Source: Veillonella infantium (GTDB lineage Bacteria; Bacillota; Negativicutes; Veillonellales; Veillonellaceae). From it: a stretch of DNA of 64,000 nt. The stretch covers positions 124,001-188,000 of the forward strand of contig NZ_PPDD01000012.1 in the NCBI RefSeq assembly GCF_002959895.1, in the 5' to 3' direction. The notes beneath the pieces are model-generated. The model searched no databases. It was not told the origin of the DNA and saw only the letters and a program-made list of their open reading frames with translations. The number at the start of each line of letters is the position of its first letter. Position 1 is the stretch's first letter. Shown in pieces: positions 18,991 to 27,660 of the stretch. A program made the translations under genes and the position numbers.

Positions 18991-19025
18991 AAAAAGACCT
19001 TGGATTCAACGATCCAAGGTCTTTT
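18991..19025 (-). terminator. Terminator facing the PepSY gene (bidirectional)
   Basis: A 14-bp stem (AAAAGACCTTGGAT with its complement) and a 6-nt loop. On the minus strand it ends in a run of T's, so it can end transcripts coming from the PepSY gene through the hairpin array. The plus-strand T-run is shorter. Confidence 0.85.
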
Positions 19026-19052
19026 AAAGGGAGTATAGTGTGTGTAACGTTT

Positions 19053-19185
19053 GGCCTGTGGTGTGTGAGCACAGACCCTTTACCTATTGTGTGAGATAGG
19101 GTTTTGGGAGAGCCCTTTGTGAGTTATAGGGCTCTCTAAGTTTGTGTGTTAGTTTGTGTGTTAGAGAGTGTATCCATTGGGATAC
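19053..19185. ncRNA. Array of four hairpins joined by GT-rich linkers (possible structured RNA)
   Basis: Hairpins at 19053-19077 (GGCCTGTG/CACAGACC, one mismatch), 19083-19100 (CCTAT/ATAGG), 19108-19136 (GAGAGCCCT/AGGGCTCTC) and 19170-19185 (GTATCC/GGATAC) are separated by GTGTGTT-like linkers. The linkers continue to about 19230. On the minus strand this is the 3' untranslated region of the PepSY gene, with CACACA linkers, and ends at the 19025-18991 terminator. No open frame with a ribosome binding site exists here. Whether it is an RNA of its own or a long 3' tail is not known. Confidence 0.5.
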
Positions 19186-19267
19186 TGTGTGTATAGTATG
19201 TGTGTTATATGTGTAGTATGTCATCTTAGTGGGTTAGGATAGGGGTTCACTAGATGAAAAGAGCTTC

Positions 19268-19855
19268 TTAGTATTTTGTAGTTTTTACTTTGGAGCTCAA
19301 TACTTTACCGGATGTAGCATCAACTTTTACTTCCGCTTTTTTGTCGCCACCAGTTGTCATATCGAATTCGTATACAACTTTACCGTTTTCGCGTTCAACA
19401 GACCATTCCATAGTTTGGAAGTCGGAACCAACTTTTTCAAGAGCTTTTGTTTCAGCTACTTCAGGGATGATGATGTTTTGAACATTAATAGTTTTGTTAG
19501 CTTTGGCATAGCCTTTTACTTCTTTGCCAACAATTTGACCAGTTGCTTCGTCTACTTTAAGTTCTACTTCACGATTGTTGTAGTAACCTTTTACTTCATA
19601 GTAAGGGTTATGTTTAGCATCGTAAGAAATGGATTTTACAGTAGCGCCAGGGAAGTTTTGTTGGAATACTGTAACAGCGCCCATGTAATCAACAGAATAG
19701 TTAGCTTGAGCGGATGGAGCTACGCTACCAACGCCTTTCCAGTTGCTATTGTTGTTGTAAGCATGGTTGCTGGCTGCACCAACTACACCTGCTAATAATA
19801 CTGTACTAACGCCAAATGCACATAATACCTTTGATACTTTTTTAACATTTTTCAT
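19268..19855 (-). CDS. Secreted PepSY-domain protein
   Basis: A 195-aa exported protein with a signal peptide (VLCAFGVSTVLLAGVVGAAS, cut near residue 29), an Asn/Ser-rich stretch and two PepSY-like repeats. One is at about residues 58-110 (VDEATGQIVGKEV) and one at about 135-190 (VDATSGKVLSSKV). PepSY domains occur in extracytoplasmic proteins and are thought to act as peptidase inhibitors or structural modules. The start is behind AGGAGGC. No partner gene is adjacent. Its long 3' region holds the hairpin array. Confidence 0.88.
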   Translation of the reverse strand: MKNVKKVSKVLCAFGVSTVLLAGVVGAASNHAYNNNSNWKGVGSVAPSAQANYSVDYMGAVTVFQQNFPGATVKSISYDAKHNPYYEVKGYYNNREVELKVDEATGQIVGKEVKGYAKANKTINVQNIIIPEVAETKALEKVGSDFQTMEWSVERENGKVVYEFDMTTGGDKKAEVKVDATSGKVLSSKVKTTKY

Positions 19856-20056
19856 AATGAATGCCTCCTAATATAAGGTACTTTTATATACTGTTTTGTG
19901 AAAGTAGATTTTACTCAATCTACTTACGTATAATTTAATGTTGTTACATGAATACAAAATGAAATTCAAAGTTTTTTGTATGAAGATGAGTATATCTTTT
20001 AGTTATTATGAATGATTGATAATAACTATAATGTATAGTCAAAAAAAACAAAATAC

Positions 20057-20086
20057 TTGAAATTGCCGTATATATAGTATTAGACT
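20057..20086 (+). promoter_or_regulatory. bioY promoter
   Basis: TTGAAA (20057-20062), 18-bp spacer, TAGACT (20081-20086). It is immediately followed by the BirA-like operator. Confidence 0.55.
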
Positions 20087-20089
20087 ACA

Positions 20090-20123
20090 TAGTTAACTAA
20101 AAGTCAATGCATATAGTTGACAA
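20090..20123 (+). promoter_or_regulatory. BirA-like biotin operator
   Basis: TAGTTAACT, 16 bp, AGTTGACAA: two half-sites matching the bacterial BirA pattern (TTGTTAACY-N14-16-RGTTAACAA), placed over the predicted transcription start of bioY. The position and the neighbouring biotin transporter both support repression by biotin-loaded BirA. Confidence 0.75.
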
Positions 20124-20191
20124 TTAAAAATACAAGTGATTTAATTTAGATAGTTAGTAGTTTGTTGATGTGTTATTAATGGAGGTATACC

Positions 20192-20758
20192 ATGAGTTCT
20201 ACCGTGTCGAAACAAGGTCGCATCACTACCCGTCAGTTAACGATGACAGCACTCTTTGTGGCATTGATTGCCGTAGGTGCTTTTATACGGGTACCATTAC
20301 CAAATTGTCCATTTACATTACAAATCTTATTTACTACCCTCGCAGGCATTGTATTAGGCAGTCGACTGGGGGCTGCTAGCGTTGGCATTTATATTGTTTT
20401 AGGATTAATTGGGGTACCAATTTTTACATCTGGTGGTGGTCCTGGTTACATTTTACAACCTACCTTTGGCTATTTGATCGGTTTTATGGTAGGTGCTTAT
20501 GCAGTAGGTCGTATTGCAGAATCTATGGAGAAACTTTCCTTTAAACGATTATTAGCAGGTTCCATATTAAATCTATTTATCGTATATGGCCTCGGTATGA
20601 TCTATCTATACTTCATTATGAACTTGTATTTAGGTAAACCAATTGGAGTAGAGGCCGTTATTATTACATGCTTCTTGATTCCAGTAGGTCCAGATATCTT
20701 CCTTTGTGCCGTTGCGGCATCTCTTGGCAAACGAATTGTTAAAGAATTACATCGATAA
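20192..20758 (+). CDS. bioY: Biotin transporter BioY
   Basis: Substrate-binding membrane component of biotin uptake, able to work alone or with an ECF module. The 188 aa show the BioY pattern of six hydrophobic segments, with VPLPNCPFTLQILFTTLAG near residue 29 and FTSGGGPGYILQPTFGYLIG near residue 73. A GGAGG site precedes the start. No ecfA or ecfT genes lie nearby, so any energizing module is elsewhere. A BirA-like site upstream indicates control by biotin. Confidence 0.95.
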   Translation: MSSTVSKQGRITTRQLTMTALFVALIAVGAFIRVPLPNCPFTLQILFTTLAGIVLGSRLGAASVGIYIVLGLIGVPIFTSGGGPGYILQPTFGYLIGFMVGAYAVGRIAESMEKLSFKRLLAGSILNLFIVYGLGMIYLYFIMNLYLGKPIGVEAVIITCFLIPVGPDIFLCAVAASLGKRIVKELHR

Positions 20759-20805
20759 TATAGTCTTTATATAATACTATTATTTATTAAAACTATATAT
20801 TTATT

Positions 20806-20834
20806 AAAACCGAGGCGTTATGCCTCGGTTTTAT
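20806..20834 (+). terminator. Rho-independent terminator of bioY
   Basis: AAAACCGAGGC / GCCTCGGTTTT stem with a 5-nt loop and T-rich tail; it could also serve the convergent gene. Confidence 0.92.
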
Positions 20835-20912
20835 TTGTTTACAGATCTATTTAAGACTGTTTAATGATATCTGTTTGAGATTTATTAAGACTATTGATTT
20901 AATAATATTTCT

Positions 20913-21677
20913 TTAAGGATATACATAACCTAAAATAGGTTCTGCTGTTTTTATTTTGGTTACTTCTACATATGGTTGAGCACGACCGTGGAAGTCTCGT
21001 GTAGATACTTTGCCTTCGATAGAAACCCATTGTTCATTAGCTAAACTATCGCCATCTGTTTTATGAGCTGTCATGCCAATGGGTGCTACGTCAGCGATGC
21101 AACAAGACATGGCCATACGAGAGATGGTAAACTCATTAGATTTTAGCGTATTATCATCACGATTTACATAGCCTGTCATATATACAGTGTAGTCCTTGTA
21201 TTGGTCTACATTAGAGCCGACCTTTACGATGGTTTGATAGAAGTTATCGGAGTTTAGTACGATTTCTTTTTTGTCCTTAGAAATGCCAGGCTCTTTGCTT
21301 TCACTATTAACGGTAATAACCTCACCTATAGCATCATTTGTAAAGTCAAAATTGTTCGTATCATCATTAACCCGTGCTGCGCCGTGAACACCAGTGTTAG
21401 GAACTAGGACAGGGGGAACAATGAGCAAAACTACGGGGATAATAATAGGCACGATAGAACGCCAATTGTGCTTGTAATAGCGGGAAGGAGCCCAAATGAT
21501 AGTTGCTAATCCACCTACTATGAGAGCTATGCTACTGATGCCGAGCAGTAGTTCATATCGGGGTGCAATATAGTTCAAATAACGTCCCGTCAGAATTAGG
21601 TATACACAGCAGATACCTAATATGAGATAGAGAGCGCCTTTCACGATGGAAAAGCGATCTTTCAGTCCTAATTTCAT
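20913..21677 (-). CDS. TIGR03943/YcgQ-like membrane protein, permease partner
   Basis: A 254-aa protein with about four hydrophobic segments near the N terminus and a soluble C-terminal domain carrying the family's AMSCCIADVAPIG (about residue 187) and the OB-like tail that ends in LGYVYP. In Bacillus and other Firmicutes this family (YcgQ) is paired with a DUF318 permease (YcgR), as here with the gene 52 nt upstream. Its exact role is unknown; metal-related transport is inferred from context. Start at 21677 behind AAGGAG. Confidence 0.85.
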   Translation of the reverse strand: MKLGLKDRFSIVKGALYLILGICCVYLILTGRYLNYIAPRYELLLGISSIALIVGGLATIIWAPSRYYKHNWRSIVPIIIPVVLLIVPPVLVPNTGVHGAARVNDDTNNFDFTNDAIGEVITVNSESKEPGISKDKKEIVLNSDNFYQTIVKVGSNVDQYKDYTVYMTGYVNRDDNTLKSNEFTISRMAMSCCIADVAPIGMTAHKTDGDSLANEQWVSIEGKVSTRDFHGRAQPYVEVTKIKTAEPILGYVYP

Positions 21678-21729
21678 AGAATCATCTCCTTTTATATTCA
21701 TTAAGAGCCGAAATGGTAATGACTAAAAA

Positions 21730-23265
21730 TTAGCCTACAAAGAATTGAAAACCTAAGGCAGCTATATAAGATATGACAACAATGGTTATACCGAGACGAA
21801 GTATAAATGAAGTTGGCATATATTGTTTTAAAATATATACATTTTTTATATCGAGCATTGGACCTAAGATTAGGAAGCCCATAACTGAGCTTATAGGGAA
21901 TAGGGTGCTCAAGGATTTGCCTATAATAGCATCTGATGTAGAACAGATTGAGAAGAAGAAAGCTAATATTAGCAAGATTGGAATAGCCCACACGATAGGT
22001 AATGTGATACCCGCATTGATGAGCCAAGGTTTTCCATATACTTGGACTACTGATAAAACACCGGCAGCCATGGAAAAATAGAATAAGAGCTGGGAGAACT
22101 CTTTTTCCATATGAATTAACAATCTTTTTTTGTTGATGTATTTACTCTTAGATGACTCTATTAAAATCTCTTCATAGCTGAGATTCTGAGTATTTCTAGC
22201 TTTCGTTAGTGCTTTTGAAGGTGGGTAGAAGCGGAATGATAATGATACCAATAAAGCTACGCCAAGCCCAAGGACGATACGCCATACAGAAATCATGGGA
22301 TCATCTGGAAAGGCATACCAAGTGGAGAGAATTGTAATAGGATTGATGATTGGGCTGGCGAGCATAAATAGGAGGGCCACTGATAATGGTACGCCTCTAT
22401 CTGTGAGTGCTTTGAATAATGGAATAATAGCACAGTCACATACAGGTAAGGCTAGGCCACTAACCATGGCGGCACCATAGCTTTTCCAAGAATAATCGCC
22501 TAATAGTTTTAGTAGTATGCTCTGTGGTACAAAATAGCGTATAACGGTTGAGCCAATAGTTCCTAATAAAAGGAATGGAATCGCTTCGACAATGAGCCCT
22601 GTAATGATGGCGAAGCATTGATGAATGGAGTAAGGAATGTCATGACGGAACGCGGTAACTAAAAGTATGTAGGCGGTAATACCGATAACTAATAGATTTG
22701 GTATGAGGCCCCACGTAGAATTGCGGCATAATTGCTCTACCTTTTCTGGCGTTGGCGCCGTTACAATCTTGGCCTCTCTATTATAGGTCCGTAATAAGGC
22801 ATGATGTGTATCGGTCTCTGTGATGATGCAATCTGCACTGTATAATTGGCTTGTTACGTCATTACCTAAACCAGGTAACATCGATGCGACAAATTGATCC
22901 GTACAAATATATAATACCTTTTCGATTTGTAACATATGACGCAGCTTATCACTGTATAGCAAGGATTCTAGTTGATGAAAGCTGACCATACCATTCCATT
23001 CAATCCATATTTCTTTGGGATTTGTTTTATTGATATAGGTTGCGATTTCGTCTGCTATAGAACTATAGGTGTCAGGTTGATTAGGCGTGATTGCACTGAG
23101 TTTATCAGGGCTAAGTTGTAAAGCATCTTTAATAAGTGATACAGAGCCTTGTTCGGCACTGATACATGCTGTGCCACCAAGCTTTTTACGGTATTGTAAT
23201 TGTTCATTTATGAATGTACTTTTACCAGAACCGATAAATCCGGTAACGATATAAACAGGTATCAT
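21730..23265 (-). CDS. Fusion of a CobW-like P-loop domain to a DUF318 (YraQ/YcgR) permease
   Basis: A 511-aa protein in two parts. Residues 1 to about 185 resemble the CobW/YciC GTPase fold with Walker A GFIGSGKST, but the CxCC metal motif found in the upstream gene is absent. From about 190 onwards it is a membrane permease with eight or so helices and the hallmark PVCDCAIIPL, then SPIINPITI. The best start is the ATG at 23265, overlapping the upstream stop (ATGA). The GTG start at 23274 is an alternative. The fusion ties a nucleotide-binding domain physically to the permease. Confidence 0.85.
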   Translation of the reverse strand: MIPVYIVTGFIGSGKSTFINEQLQYRKKLGGTACISAEQGSVSLIKDALQLSPDKLSAITPNQPDTYSSIADEIATYINKTNPKEIWIEWNGMVSFHQLESLLYSDKLRHMLQIEKVLYICTDQFVASMLPGLGNDVTSQLYSADCIITETDTHHALLRTYNREAKIVTAPTPEKVEQLCRNSTWGLIPNLLVIGITAYILLVTAFRHDIPYSIHQCFAIITGLIVEAIPFLLLGTIGSTVIRYFVPQSILLKLLGDYSWKSYGAAMVSGLALPVCDCAIIPLFKALTDRGVPLSVALLFMLASPIINPITILSTWYAFPDDPMISVWRIVLGLGVALLVSLSFRFYPPSKALTKARNTQNLSYEEILIESSKSKYINKKRLLIHMEKEFSQLLFYFSMAAGVLSVVQVYGKPWLINAGITLPIVWAIPILLILAFFFSICSTSDAIIGKSLSTLFPISSVMGFLILGPMLDIKNVYILKQYMPTSFILRLGITIVVISYIAALGFQFFVG

Positions 23266-24131
23266 GATTGACACACTTCGTTATGTACCATTGGCACATT
23301 AAAATCAGTACCAATAACGACTAAGCTGTAGTCAGTGGATTCGCTAGGTGCTAGGGAGCAGTAATGCGTACCATATTGTAATTCATGGGGACCTTCGGTG
23401 GTAGGTACAATACCTTTAGCACGGAGCACAGCGTCTGGCATACCTTCTAAGATCGTTTTCCACTGTAATATAGTAAGTGTACGCAAGTCTTTAAAGGTAT
23501 GGCTCATAAATAGATGTTCGTCATGTAGAGAGTGGTCATCATGACAATGATAGAGACGTTTGATATAGTCTCGTAACGCAATGGTGCTCCATGCTTCTTC
23601 GTGAATTGGAGTATTTGGTGCTAACTCGTGAATCATACGTTTTGTAATGCTTGTTTGTTGGATATCTTCGGTATGACTTAAGAAGATGGCATCACTATTT
23701 GTGATTTGATCTTTAAAGAAGAGGCCAAAGTTTTTGATAAACATAGGTGCTTGCATGGCATCTACGGTGGTTACCGATGCATGAACATAGGCGGATTTTG
23801 CAATCTCTTCATCCTCGCATGTATGGATGATTTCGCTTAATTTGCTGACACCAGATGGTTCGATATAGATGGTATCTACATCATAATTTTGAAGAATATC
23901 AAGTAGTGCTTGTTGGAAGTTTCCTTGCAAGCTACAGCAAATACAGCCAGATGTAACTTCACGAATGGTAGCCCCTGTTTTTGCAAGATTGGCTGCATCG
24001 AGGCTGGTTTCACCAAAATCATTTTCTATAATTAAAATTTTATCTGTAGATTTATGTTCTTTTAGTATGTGTTGTAAAAATGTTGTTTTTCCAGACCCTA
24101 GAAATCCGGATATGATAACAATAGGGATCAT
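23262..24131 (-). CDS. CobW/YciC-type G3E GTPase (metallochaperone)
   Basis: A 289-aa G3E GTPase of the COG0523 family, whose members deliver zinc or cobalt to target proteins. It shows Walker A SGFLGSGKTTFL near the N terminus, ENDFGET near residue 37, and the metal-binding CICC motif in SGCICCSLQ near residue 62. Start at 24131 behind AGGAGG. It is the first gene of a three-gene minus-strand operon with the permease fusion and the YcgQ-like protein. Two palindromes lie in the promoter region. The metal served is not known. Confidence 0.9.
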   Translation of the reverse strand: MIPIVIISGFLGSGKTTFLQHILKEHKSTDKILIIENDFGETSLDAANLAKTGATIREVTSGCICCSLQGNFQQALLDILQNYDVDTIYIEPSGVSKLSEIIHTCEDEEIAKSAYVHASVTTVDAMQAPMFIKNFGLFFKDQITNSDAIFLSHTEDIQQTSITKRMIHELAPNTPIHEEAWSTIALRDYIKRLYHCHDDHSLHDEHLFMSHTFKDLRTLTILQWKTILEGMPDAVLRAKGIVPTTEGPHELQYGTHYCSLAPSESTDYSLVVIGTDFNVPMVHNEVCQS

Positions 24132-24157
24132 ACGTACCTCCTGAGTAATGTAAACAC

Positions 24158-24202
24158 AGTATACACCTATAGGATAACACAGAAAATACACCCTAGGGTA
24201 TA
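24158..24202 (-). promoter_or_regulatory. Two similar palindromic sites upstream of the GTPase operon
   Basis: ATACACCTATAGGATA (24161-24176) and ATACACCCTAGGGTATA (24186-24202) are alike and 25 bp apart. The first lies between a possible -10 (TATACT on the minus strand, 24158-24163) and a weak -35. The second has the look of CsoR/RcnR-type operators (TACCC...GGGTA), which respond to copper, nickel or cobalt. The regulator is not identified. Confidence 0.5.
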
Positions 24203-24399
24203 TGCATAGTTATGAAAGCTCTCTTTTTCTTAAAATTCTCATTAAATATATTGGTTATATACCATATATGAGTATAGTGACAGATGTATTTAATATTCAT
24301 AATTAATTGTGAAAAGTATTGTATATATCGATTTACATATATATGAAGAGATACTCCTCTATGAATAAATATTAATTTCAAGTTTTGGGAGAAGAATAT

Positions 24400-24462
24400 A
24401 AAAAAATCCCTCCTATAGAAGACTCAGTCGAGGGAGAGTTGACTGAAGCCCTTATAGGAGGG
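24400..24462 (-). terminator. Two-stem terminator of pepD
   Basis: On the minus strand the outer stem CCCTCCTATA / TATAGGAGGG (10 bp) encloses an inner TCAGTC/GACTGA hairpin and is followed by ATTTTTTT. The outer-stem sequence is the same as the start of the hairpin at 46882, though the loops differ. Confidence 0.8.
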
Positions 24463-24566
24463 GGGAGAGAATTTGTTATATAAATCTCTAATTAGATTAC
24501 TTTTAGTATACCCAATTATATATAAAGTATATAGTCATTATTTAATATTGTATGTTTATTGCAACT

Positions 24567-26015
24567 TTATTGTAACTTAGCTAGCAATGCTTTGAGGTAT
24601 ACATACACGTTTTCAACTGATGGTAAATGAACACGTTCCATTGGCGTATGTGGGCTTACGATTGTAGGGCCAAAGCTGATCATTTGGGTGTTTGGTAATA
24701 CGCCTTTTAACAAGCCACATTCAAGACCTGCATGAATAGCGTTTACATTAGCTGGTGTATCAAACATTTCATTATGTAAGGAAATCGCTTGTTCTTCAAG
24801 TTTTGAGCCTTTATCGTATTCCCATGCAGGATAACCACCAGTACGCTCTGCAGATACACCTAGTGTTTTCGCAAGCAATATCATTTTCTTAGCCAAGAAT
24901 TCAAGACTGTTGCTATTGGAGCTACGGATGGAAATGAGTACTTCAATAGTATGTTCGTTTTCGCGTACGATAGCGATGTTGTTAGAAGTTTCTACAAGAT
25001 TTGGGATAGATTTGCTTACAGAATGAACACCATCTTGTGCAAGATAGATGTAAGTAATAAGAGCTTCTGTTGTGTCATCTGCATATACTACATCAGGAGT
25101 AGCGACATCTTCTACAACAAATTTAAGACCTGGATCTTGGATACCATATTCATGGAGATATTGCTTTTCTTGGTATGCAATTAATGTTTTAATGGCCGCT
25201 ACATCTTCAGCGCGTACGGATAATACAGCAACTGCTTTAGAAGGAATGGCATTATGTTTTACGCCACCTTCAAAGGATGCTAAGCATACAGGATATTGTT
25301 GTTGAATATCATAGAGTACACGTGTTAATACTTGGTTAGCATTAGCACGTTGTTCGCAGATTTCAATACCGGAGTGACCACCTTTAAGGCCTGTTACGGT
25401 AAAAGATAAGCCTGCATCATAACCAGGTTGATTGTTTTCGCGCAATAATGGAATGTTTACGTGAACATGACAACCGCCAGCACAGCTAACAGTGAAGTCG
25501 TGCTCTACCTCTGTATCAAGATTGAGTAGGTAATCGCCACTTACTTGGCCTTCTTTAATGGCAAAAGCGCCATCCATGCCAGTTTCTTCATTTGTGGTGA
25601 ACAATAATTGCATAGGTCCATGTTGTTGACTATCATCTTCGAGGATAGCAAGCATCATCGCACCACCCATACCGTTGTCCGCACCTAGTGTAGTGTGGTC
25701 TGCGTGCATCCATTCACCTTCGATAATGTTTGCAATAGGATCCTTGGAGAAGTCATGATTGGAGTCATGATCTCTTACACAAACCATGTCTATATGACCT
25801 TGTAAGATGATAGAAGGTCGGTTTTCATAACCTGGAGACGCAGGCTTTTTGATGACTACATTATATTGATCGTCTTGATGAACTTCAAGACCCAAGTTTT
25901 TAGCGAAGTTTACGATATAATCGCTAATGCCTTTTTCGTTTCCTGATTCACGAGGAATTTGGCTCATTTCTTTAAATATTTCTAATACGCGTTTTGCTTG
26001 AACGATTGATTCCAT
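24567..26015 (-). CDS. pepD: Aminoacyl-histidine dipeptidase (PepD, M20 family)
   Basis: Cytosolic zinc dipeptidase of 482 aa that hydrolyses Xaa-His and other dipeptides. Metal-site landmarks: LQGHIDMVC (His about 78), LGADNGMGGAM (Asp about 117), FTTNEETGMDGAF (the Glu-Glu pair about 146) and the lid-domain KGGHSGIEI. The length and domain order match PepD. The start at 26015 (MESIV) is behind AAAGGA; the ATG five codons upstream overlaps that site. Single gene with its own terminator. It fits an organism that lives partly on peptides. Confidence 0.93.
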   Translation of the reverse strand: MESIVQAKRVLEIFKEMSQIPRESGNEKGISDYIVNFAKNLGLEVHQDDQYNVVIKKPASPGYENRPSIILQGHIDMVCVRDHDSNHDFSKDPIANIIEGEWMHADHTTLGADNGMGGAMMLAILEDDSQQHGPMQLLFTTNEETGMDGAFAIKEGQVSGDYLLNLDTEVEHDFTVSCAGGCHVHVNIPLLRENNQPGYDAGLSFTVTGLKGGHSGIEICEQRANANQVLTRVLYDIQQQYPVCLASFEGGVKHNAIPSKAVAVLSVRAEDVAAIKTLIAYQEKQYLHEYGIQDPGLKFVVEDVATPDVVYADDTTEALITYIYLAQDGVHSVSKSIPNLVETSNNIAIVRENEHTIEVLISIRSSNSNSLEFLAKKMILLAKTLGVSAERTGGYPAWEYDKGSKLEEQAISLHNEMFDTPANVNAIHAGLECGLLKGVLPNTQMISFGPTIVSPHTPMERVHLPSVENVYVYLKALLAKLQ

Positions 26016-26200
26016 AATGGTTCCTTTCATTCTATAAATAGTTAGTATATATATAGTTATATCACAAGAATGATTATTAGGATAGTTAATGAAAACTGTA
26101 GTATATGTATGTACTAGCTATATAGGAATAATAATGTATAATGAGGATATACGATTAACGATTAATTAAATCCATTAGATTTTAGAAGGTTGGTGAACCG

Positions 26201-27652
26201 ATGCAACACGACAGTCGCAATATTAGTATGCTTATGGATTTTTATGAGATGACCATGGCACACGGCTATTTTACACAACATGAAAATACGGATCGCGTCG
26301 CTTTTGATGTATTCTTTAGACGCAATCCAGATAAGGGTGGCTTTGCCATTTTTGGTGGTCTTGAACAAATCGTTGAGTACATTTTAAATCTACATTTTGA
26401 TGAAAGTGATATCGATTTTTTACGGAATCAAGGGATCTTTAGTGAGGAATTTCTAAATTATCTTAAAGATTTCTCCTTTACTGGTGATGTATATGCATTC
26501 CCAGAAGGTTCTATTATTTATCCAAACGAACCAGTTATAACCGTCGTAGCCCCTCTCATAGACGCACAAATCGTAGAAACTGCAGTGCTAACTATGATGA
26601 ACCATCAGTCCCTTATCGCTACAAAGGCTAATCGCATCGTTCGTGCTGCGGATGGGCGTGTAGTAGCCGATTTTGGGGCTCGTCGGGCTCATAATGTGGA
26701 TGCCGCTGTATATGGTGCGAGAGCAGCTTACATTGGTGGGGTACAGTCTACGGCAACTGTTTTAGCGGGCCAACAATTTGGTATTCCTGTGAGTGGAACC
26801 ATGGCTCATAGTTGGGTTATGTATCACGATTCTGAATACGAAGCTTTCAAAGCTTACGCTGAAGTGTATCCGGATGGGGCTGTATTCCTTGTTGATACCT
26901 ATGATGTATTAAACTCTGGAGTTCCTAATGCTATTAAAGTAGCTAAAGAGGTATTGGAACCTATGGGGAAACGCTTAAAAGGTATCCGCCTTGATTCTGG
27001 TGACCTTGCTTACTTAGCTAAAAAAGCGCGTCGTATGCTTGACAAGGCAGGCTTAGAAGATTGCAAAATTATGGCTTCCAATAGTCTTGATGAATATACA
27101 ATAACCTCTTTATTGGGACAGGGTGGTCCCATTGATATCTTTGGTGTAGGTGAAAGACTGATTACCTCTAAGAGCGATCCTGTATTTGGCGCTGTATACA
27201 AGATTGCTGGTGTTGAAAAAAATGGTGTGTGGGAGCCTCGCATCAAGATTTCTGAATCTGTTGAAAAGATTACGAACCCAGGCTTTAAAAAGGTGTATCG
27301 CGTATACAATGATAAAGGGCGTGCCATTGCAGATTTATTAACATTGTTAGAAGAGGTGCCAGATACGACAGAACCATATCGTTATATCGATCCAGAACAA
27401 CCATGGCGTGAATTGTACTTTGAAAATTGCACCTTTAAAGAGATGAAACAACTCATTATTAAAGATGGTAAGCTTATCGTAACATTACCGACACTAGAAG
27501 AGCTTCGTCAATACGTCAAAGACCAATTAGACCAAGAAATTTGGTTAGAAGAACAGCGCTTTGAAAATCCACATCGCCATTATCTTGATATGAGTCCAGG
27601 ATACTATCAAATGAAAATGGATTTATTAAATCGTATTTTCCGGAAGAAATAG
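26201..27652 (+). CDS. pncB: Nicotinate phosphoribosyltransferase
   Basis: Converts nicotinate and PRPP to nicotinate mononucleotide in the Preiss-Handler salvage route. The 483 aa show the N-terminal LMDFYEMTMAHGYF, FGARRAHNVDAA near residue 157, the catalytic-histidine segment SGTMAHSWVM near residue 203, and the phosphate-binding IRLDSGDLAYL and FGVGERL. It belongs to the longer, Firmicute-type PncB group. nadE begins 8 nt downstream, so the two steps of NAD salvage are cotranscribed; the adenylyltransferase nadD is not in the window. Confidence 0.95.
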   Translation: MQHDSRNISMLMDFYEMTMAHGYFTQHENTDRVAFDVFFRRNPDKGGFAIFGGLEQIVEYILNLHFDESDIDFLRNQGIFSEEFLNYLKDFSFTGDVYAFPEGSIIYPNEPVITVVAPLIDAQIVETAVLTMMNHQSLIATKANRIVRAADGRVVADFGARRAHNVDAAVYGARAAYIGGVQSTATVLAGQQFGIPVSGTMAHSWVMYHDSEYEAFKAYAEVYPDGAVFLVDTYDVLNSGVPNAIKVAKEVLEPMGKRLKGIRLDSGDLAYLAKKARRMLDKAGLEDCKIMASNSLDEYTITSLLGQGGPIDIFGVGERLITSKSDPVFGAVYKIAGVEKNGVWEPRIKISESVEKITNPGFKKVYRVYNDKGRAIADLLTLLEEVPDTTEPYRYIDPEQPWRELYFENCTFKEMKQLIIKDGKLIVTLPTLEELRQYVKDQLDQEIWLEEQRFENPHRHYLDMSPGYYQMKMDLLNRIFRKK

Positions 27653-27660
27653 GAGGGCTT

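Larger units (their letters stand above)
19856..20191. other. Divergent intergenic region between the PepSY gene and bioY
   Basis: AT-rich spacer carrying the bioY promoter and BirA-like operator in its right half. The left half must hold the PepSY promoter, which I could not place with confidence. Confidence 0.6.
24132..24566. other. Intergenic region with metal-type operators and the pepD terminator
   Basis: The left part holds the promoter region and two palindromes for the GTPase operon. The right part holds the pepD terminator. The 24203-24399 stretch is AT-rich and shows nothing I can name. Confidence 0.6.

Noticed and set aside
22295-22480. Short plus-strand frames opposite the permease fusion and other genes
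   Set aside because: Antisense shadows of well supported genes without binding sites.
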